This document shows, in pieces, positions 37,912 through 42,033 of a stretch of 42,033 bases of DNA (positions are counted from its first letter, which is position 1; each line of letters starts with the position of its first letter). The notes under the pieces were generated by a model, which was given only the letters and a program-made list of their open reading frames with translations, was not told where the DNA came from and searched no databases. Source of the stretch: Bacteroidota bacterium (lineage in GTDB: Bacteria > Bacteroidota > Ignavibacteria > Kapaibacteriales > UBA2268); assembly GCA_024278075.1 (NCBI GenBank), contig JAJRTW010000240.1:1-42033 (forward strand). The letters run 5' to 3'. Both the position numbers and the translations under genes were made by a program.

Positions 37912-39435
37912 ATGAGAACAGTGATTACCCGATTGTTAAGCATTTCTCTGTTTATGCTTTTATTATTCAATGTATGCAAAGCTGCTGACGAGTATTGCAT
38001 ACCGCCGTTTTTAGATAAATGGGGTGACCCCTATACAGGTATTGTTAATGTCAAGTTTGAGGGTGAAACAACTCTGGACAATTCAACACCATACGATGAT
38101 AAATACAAATATTTCGACGAATTGCCGCCAGTCGAATTAGAGAAAGGCAAAGAATATAATTTATCAATAACATTACTTAACACTATGCAGCAGTCATGGG
38201 CGAAACTACTACAAGTAAGGGTATGGATAGACTGGAACCATGACTTTGACTTTGATGATGAAGGCGAGGAAGTTATCACTGTAGTAGAAGATAGCACTAA
38301 TTTGTTTTTTGAAGAATTGCTAAAAGTCCCCGAAGGTGCTGCTACCGGTATAACTCGAATGAGGGTATATGAAGATATGGTATTTGGGCATATTGACGCG
38401 AATCCTTGTGGGTACATTAACGAACCGAAGGAAAGCATTGGCCACCACGGCAACGTAGAAGATTATGACATAAAGATTACCGGCACCGGCACTCCGCAGC
38501 CCGAACTGACTCTAAGCGTCGATACTCTTGACTTCGGCGGTGTTGTCGAAAATCAGTCCGACAGCTTGACTTTCGACATATCGAACACCGGCAGCGCGGC
38601 TCTGGAAATAACACAAATAAGTGTTGGGGGAACAGATAAAGATTATTTTTCAATTCAAAACATCAATTTACCACTTACAATAGAACCGGGTAATTCGGAA
38701 ACAATTACCGCTATATTCTCACCCACCGGGATTGGAAATTTTCTTGCTGGAGTTGGCATAGTGTCAAATGATACCGGCGGGCCTGGCATTGTAAGGCTTG
38801 CCGGCGAGGGCATCGCAGAGCCAAAGCCGGAGCTGACTCTGAGCGTGCAGGAACTTGATTTCGGCGAGATATATAATGACCAAACCAAGCAGTTGGAGTT
38901 CGGCATTAATAATTCGGGGAATGACACCCTTATGGTTGCGGTATTAATGGTAAAAGGGAAAGATGCTAATGCTTTCTCGCTGTCGGGCTTCGACTTGCCA
39001 TTAAACATAGAAGCCGGCGATTCTGTGGCTATTATTGTTGAATTCAATCCTGTTGATAAGGGCGATTTCGGCGCACAAATTATTATTGGGTCGAACGCTA
39101 CCGAAGAGCCAATTACTTTGGTAGTTACAGGAAAGTCTTTGGGGCCGAACAGTGTTCTGGAGGATACTAATATTTTGTCTCTATCACTGACTCCGAATCC
39201 GGCCAGCGAAACAATAAATATTAAATACGATATCAAAGAAGGCATATATGAAGAAATTCATTTATATATCGTTGATCTATCGGGCAATAAAGTAAAATCA
39301 CTAAATCAAACCCGGGAGATAGCAGGCGGGCAAAATATTACGGCTGACATTATGGATTTGCCGGCGGGGAAATATTTCCTGATTATCGAATCCGGCGGGA
39401 CATATAATAATTATCCACTGATAATTGTTAGATAA
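37912..39435 (+). CDS. Secreted protein with GEVED-like domain, two ASH-like (choice-of-anchor D) repeats and T9SS C-terminal sorting signal
   Basis: VRVWIDWNHDFDFDDEGEEV...VEDYDIKI; LTLSVDTLDFGGVVENQSDSLTFDISNTGSAALEI; LSLTPNPASETINIKYDI...GKYFLIIESGGTYNNYPLIIVR. Confidence 0.85.
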   Translation: MRTVITRLLSISLFMLLLFNVCKAADEYCIPPFLDKWGDPYTGIVNVKFEGETTLDNSTPYDDKYKYFDELPPVELEKGKEYNLSITLLNTMQQSWAKLLQVRVWIDWNHDFDFDDEGEEVITVVEDSTNLFFEELLKVPEGAATGITRMRVYEDMVFGHIDANPCGYINEPKESIGHHGNVEDYDIKITGTGTPQPELTLSVDTLDFGGVVENQSDSLTFDISNTGSAALEITQISVGGTDKDYFSIQNINLPLTIEPGNSETITAIFSPTGIGNFLAGVGIVSNDTGGPGIVRLAGEGIAEPKPELTLSVQELDFGEIYNDQTKQLEFGINNSGNDTLMVAVLMVKGKDANAFSLSGFDLPLNIEAGDSVAIIVEFNPVDKGDFGAQIIIGSNATEEPITLVVTGKSLGPNSVLEDTNILSLSLTPNPASETINIKYDIKEGIYEEIHLYIVDLSGNKVKSLNQTREIAGGQNITADIMDLPAGKYFLIIESGGTYNNYPLIIVR

Positions 39436-39462
39436 GTATTGCCTGTAGAATTATTTTCATTA

Positions 39463-39496
39463 AAATCCTCTTCCAAAACCGGCGGAGGATTTTTTT
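39463..39496 (+). terminator. Rho-independent terminator of the T9SS protein gene
   Basis: AAATCCTC...GAGGATTT followed by T-run. Confidence 0.75.
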
Positions 39497-39606
39497 AGGT
39501 ATTCACTATAAGAAAAAAAATTGCCTACAATTTGGTGCTTAGTAATTATTCCATTATTTTGTGGTTGTGAGTATTAGTACATATTAAACACCTAACCGGA
39601 CAGAAG

Positions 39607-40062
39607 ATGAAATTATTCCAGAACTCCGCTTTCATTCTCATTATTCTATTGCTGCTTCCTTTCGGCAGTGCCATATCGAAAGATGAAAAAGATGCTATTA
39701 CCGGCACATGGCTCACCGGTAAAAAGGATGCCAAAGTTAAAATATACGAACAAAAGGGGAAATATTACGGGAAGATAATTTGGCTGAAGAATCCGAATTA
39801 CGAAGACGGCAAAGAAAAAGTCGATAAAGAAAACCCGGATGAAAACAAGAGGAAGAGGAAAATTCTTGGCCTGAATATCCTCAAGGATTTTGTTTATGAC
39901 GAGGACAATGAATGGGATGACGGTGAGATCTACGATCCGAAATCGGGCAATACTTACAGCTGCAATATTGAACTTGTTGAGGATGGCAAAGTGCTTGAAG
40001 TTCGCGGCTATATCGGCATTTCCCTGTTTGGCCGAACCGAAATATGGACAAGGGTTGAATAA
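39607..40062 (+). CDS. DUF2147-like secreted protein
   Basis: Signal peptide; ITGTWLTGKKDAKVKIYEQKGKYYGKIIWLKNPN...ILGLNILKDFVYDEDNEWDDGEIYDPKSGNTYSCNIEL...VRGYIGISLFGRTEIWTRV. Confidence 0.88.
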   Translation: MKLFQNSAFILIILLLLPFGSAISKDEKDAITGTWLTGKKDAKVKIYEQKGKYYGKIIWLKNPNYEDGKEKVDKENPDENKRKRKILGLNILKDFVYDEDNEWDDGEIYDPKSGNTYSCNIELVEDGKVLEVRGYIGISLFGRTEIWTRVE

Positions 40063-40141
40063 CCCGAAGATTTCGGATTTCCCAATTATTTCGGGCATTC
40101 CCAAATATTTTGGGTATTTTAGTAAAAGGTTTCGTATATAT

Positions 40142-40340
40142 ACTAGTGCATCATCTCATAAATGATTGATAACTATTTAATATAATTCAATCAATGTATA
40201 TGTAGTGGCAGGTTCGCAACCTGCCTGAACTTATGTTCTGCCAGTTGTTACAACTGGCAATATAGAAACTGCCGCCATTCGTCAGTTGTAACAACTGACG
40301 GAACGTTAGATATTAATTTATTCTGAGATGATGCACTAGT
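40142..40340. repeat. MITE-like element, family D: perfect 17-bp TIR ACTAGTGCATCATCTCA with three internal hairpins
   Basis: TIRs at 40142-40158 and 40324-40340; hairpins 40207-40225, 40239-40259, 40281-40299. Confidence 0.9.
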
Positions 40341-40502
40341 GTCGTGTCAGGCATACTTTAACGGTTCACTTAGGCTGTCATTCCGGACTTGATCCGGAAT
40401 CCAACTTAATATAGCCATATAGCCTGTGAATACAGGATTCTGAAACAAGTTCAGAATGACAGAAAAAATAATTCGTCAAAATATGCCTGACACGACACTA
40501 GT
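40335..40502. repeat. MITE-like element, family C: TIR ACTAGTGTCGTGTCAGGCATA, sharing ACTAGT with the preceding element
   Basis: actagtgtcgtgtcaggcatactttaacg vs reverse complement of cgtcaaaatatgcctgacacgacactagt. Confidence 0.92.
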
Positions 40503-40586
40503 AATGTATTCGGATTCATTATTACTAATTCTAAGTAAAATCAATTATTTAACATTATTTTTATTAACTATTATTTTGGTATAACA

Positions 40587-41027
40587 ATGGGAAAAAGTGT
40601 AAATAGAGTAACTCTGCTCGGCAATTTGGGGCAGGACCCGGAGATGCGATCCACAGCGTCCGGCAAATCGGTTTGTACATTGAATATTGCAACATCCAAG
40701 CGGTATAAAAATCAATCCGGCGAATGGCAGGAATCTACAGATTGGCATAAGGTGGTTTTGTGGGAGCGATTGGCCGACATTGCAGGGCAATACCTCCAGA
40801 AAGGCAGCAAGGTTTATATCGAGGGACGCCTGCAAACCCGCTCGTATGAAGCAAAGGATGGAGGCACGCGTTACGTTACCGAAGTTGTTGCCACCGAACT
40901 TGTTATGCTTAGCTCTCGAGAGCAGTCCGGCGATTCGGGCTACGGCCAGAAGGACTACCAATCCCAGCAAGGCCCATCCGGCAACCTTGCCCAGGATGAC
41001 GCCATGGATGACGAGGTGCCATTCTAA
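40587..41027 (+). CDS. ssb: Single-stranded DNA-binding protein
   Basis: SVNRVTLLGNLGQDPEMRSTASGKSVCTLNIATS...KGSKVYIEGRLQTRSYEAKDG; acidic tip DDEVPF. Confidence 0.97.
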   Translation: MGKSVNRVTLLGNLGQDPEMRSTASGKSVCTLNIATSKRYKNQSGEWQESTDWHKVVLWERLADIAGQYLQKGSKVYIEGRLQTRSYEAKDGGTRYVTEVVATELVMLSSREQSGDSGYGQKDYQSQQGPSGNLAQDDAMDDEVPF

Positions 41028-41028
41028 C

Positions 41029-41043
41029 CCGAACATTTCGGGC
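41029..41043 (+). terminator. Hairpin CCCGAA-CAT-TTCGGG just after ssb
   Basis: 6-bp GC-rich stem directly downstream of the stop codon; weak T-tract. Confidence 0.5.
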
Positions 41044-41163
41044 TTATTATATCTTACATCTGTAACCATGTCAAGATATTTAGAGTTTGTGCGGGTATAA
41101 TTTCCGGTCGAAAGGCGGCGGCCTGCTTTGATTATCGTAAATTTTGCGGGCTAATTCAGCGGT

Positions 41164-41874
41164 ATGAAACACCTTTTATTATTCGACATAGACGGCACTT
41201 TGGTTAAATTCAAAACAAGGAGGTCAAGATCGATATTCATGGGAATGTTTCTTGATCTTTTTGGCGTTGAGACTAATCATAGCGACCTCCCGGATTTCTC
41301 TGGCATGACCGACCTAAGCATTCTCTATAGCATTGCGGATTCCACCGGTTTTGACAGGGCGAAGATAAACAGAAATATTGATAGGATATGGAAATATTTG
41401 ATTGATGAATTCCGGCCAATTTCTACAAAGGAAAACCTCGAACTTCTTGTCAATGCCGATGTTTTGCTGGCTACATTGAATAAGTCGAACAATATTACAC
41501 TTGGCCTTCTCACGGGGAATTTCAAAGGGAATGCATATCTGAAATTGAGCGTTTACGACTTGGTGAAATACTTCGCATTCGGCGCCTTTGGCGATGATTA
41601 CTTCGACAGGAATTCATTGCCACCGGTTGCTTTTGGCAGGGCGAATAAGCTGGCCGGCGAAAATATGTATTCATTCCTTAATTCAATTATAATCGGAGAT
41701 TCGCCCCGCGATATTGAATGCGCCCAAGCCAATAATATGAAAGTATTAGCAGTTGCCACCGGCCTTTTCTCGCGGCAGGATTTAATGGTTAATTCACCCG
41801 ACATCATACTCAATGATTTCTCCGATATTGATAAAGCCATAGACGCATTGGAGAGCTTGGGCGTTGGGTTGTAG
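41164..41874 (+). CDS. HAD-superfamily phosphatase
   Basis: LLLFDIDGTLVKF; LGLLTGNFKGNAYLKL; IIGDSPRDIECAQANNMKVLAVATG. Confidence 0.93.
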   Translation: MKHLLLFDIDGTLVKFKTRRSRSIFMGMFLDLFGVETNHSDLPDFSGMTDLSILYSIADSTGFDRAKINRNIDRIWKYLIDEFRPISTKENLELLVNADVLLATLNKSNNITLGLLTGNFKGNAYLKLSVYDLVKYFAFGAFGDDYFDRNSLPPVAFGRANKLAGENMYSFLNSIIIGDSPRDIECAQANNMKVLAVATGLFSRQDLMVNSPDIILNDFSDIDKAIDALESLGVGL

Positions 41875-41903
41875 GTTGAGATTATTGGTATATTGGGCTT
41901 AAT

Positions 41904-41973
41904 CTTATGTAACAAGTAAATGGCGTGATGCCGCAACTGTCTATATATCAATGACTTCTTATGTAACAAGTAA
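41904..41973. repeat. 17-bp direct repeat cttatgtaacaagtaaa, two copies 53 bp apart
   Basis: Copies at 41904-41920 and 41957-41973. Confidence 0.85.
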
Positions 41974-42033
41974 AAAACAGAGAGGTTTTTATGTGGATGG
42001 TGAGTAATTCATTTTGAATAGAATTATATAGAA

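Noticed and set aside
38655-39245. 196-aa minus-strand ORF opposite the T9SS protein gene
   Set aside because: Antisense shadow; the plus strand has clear ASH-like repeats and a sorting signal.
39646-40104. 152-aa minus-strand ORF opposite the DUF2147-like gene
   Set aside because: Plus-strand product has signal peptide and DUF2147-like motifs throughout.
1-42033. Prophage, integrase-bearing island or known defence system
   Set aside because: No phage structural, integrase, transposase, restriction-modification or cas genes recognised; only toxin-antitoxin modules present.

Overview
The window looks like a chromosomal segment from an anaerobic member of the Bacteroidota/Ignavibacteriota (FCB) group. 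That placement is an inference from T9SS-type C-termini, NfnAB, YbbR and SSB-type proteins. Left part (1-10.2 kb): a RelE/HigB-like toxin gene split by a ~170-bp insertion, two hicBA modules, a YbbR-domain gene, a secreted beta-helix gene with an in-frame stop, a 4Fe-4S ferredoxin and an nfnA-nfnB pair. Middle and right (10.5-35.3 kb): a glycan/uronate catabolism region with a TIM-barrel GH-like protein, two six-hairpin GH-like proteins, a GH38 alpha-mannosidase, an SSS symporter, a Gfo/Idh/MocA oxidoreductase, a KDPG-aldolase/KDG-kinase fusion and a heparinase II/III-like lyase with an in-frame stop. This region also contains a compact B12 operon: corrinoid protein, homocysteine methyltransferase, MetH-activation protein and radical SAM. 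Right end: HD-domain protein, T9SS protein, DUF2147-like protein, ssb and a HAD phosphatase. No rRNA, tRNA, transposase or CRISPR was recognised. The strongest unexplained signals are non-coding. (i) The 1.2-kb convergent intergenic region (35.3-36.5 kb) holds a 210-bp tandem repeat followed by three different arrays, all with a 21-bp period. (ii) Several MITE-like families with terminal inverted repeats share one internal palindromic module. (iii) Duplicated 3' ends of ybbR and nfnB lie beside inserted cargo. (iv) The B12 methyltransferase operon lacks a pterin-binding domain. All identities come from reading sequence motifs by eye; no database search was run.
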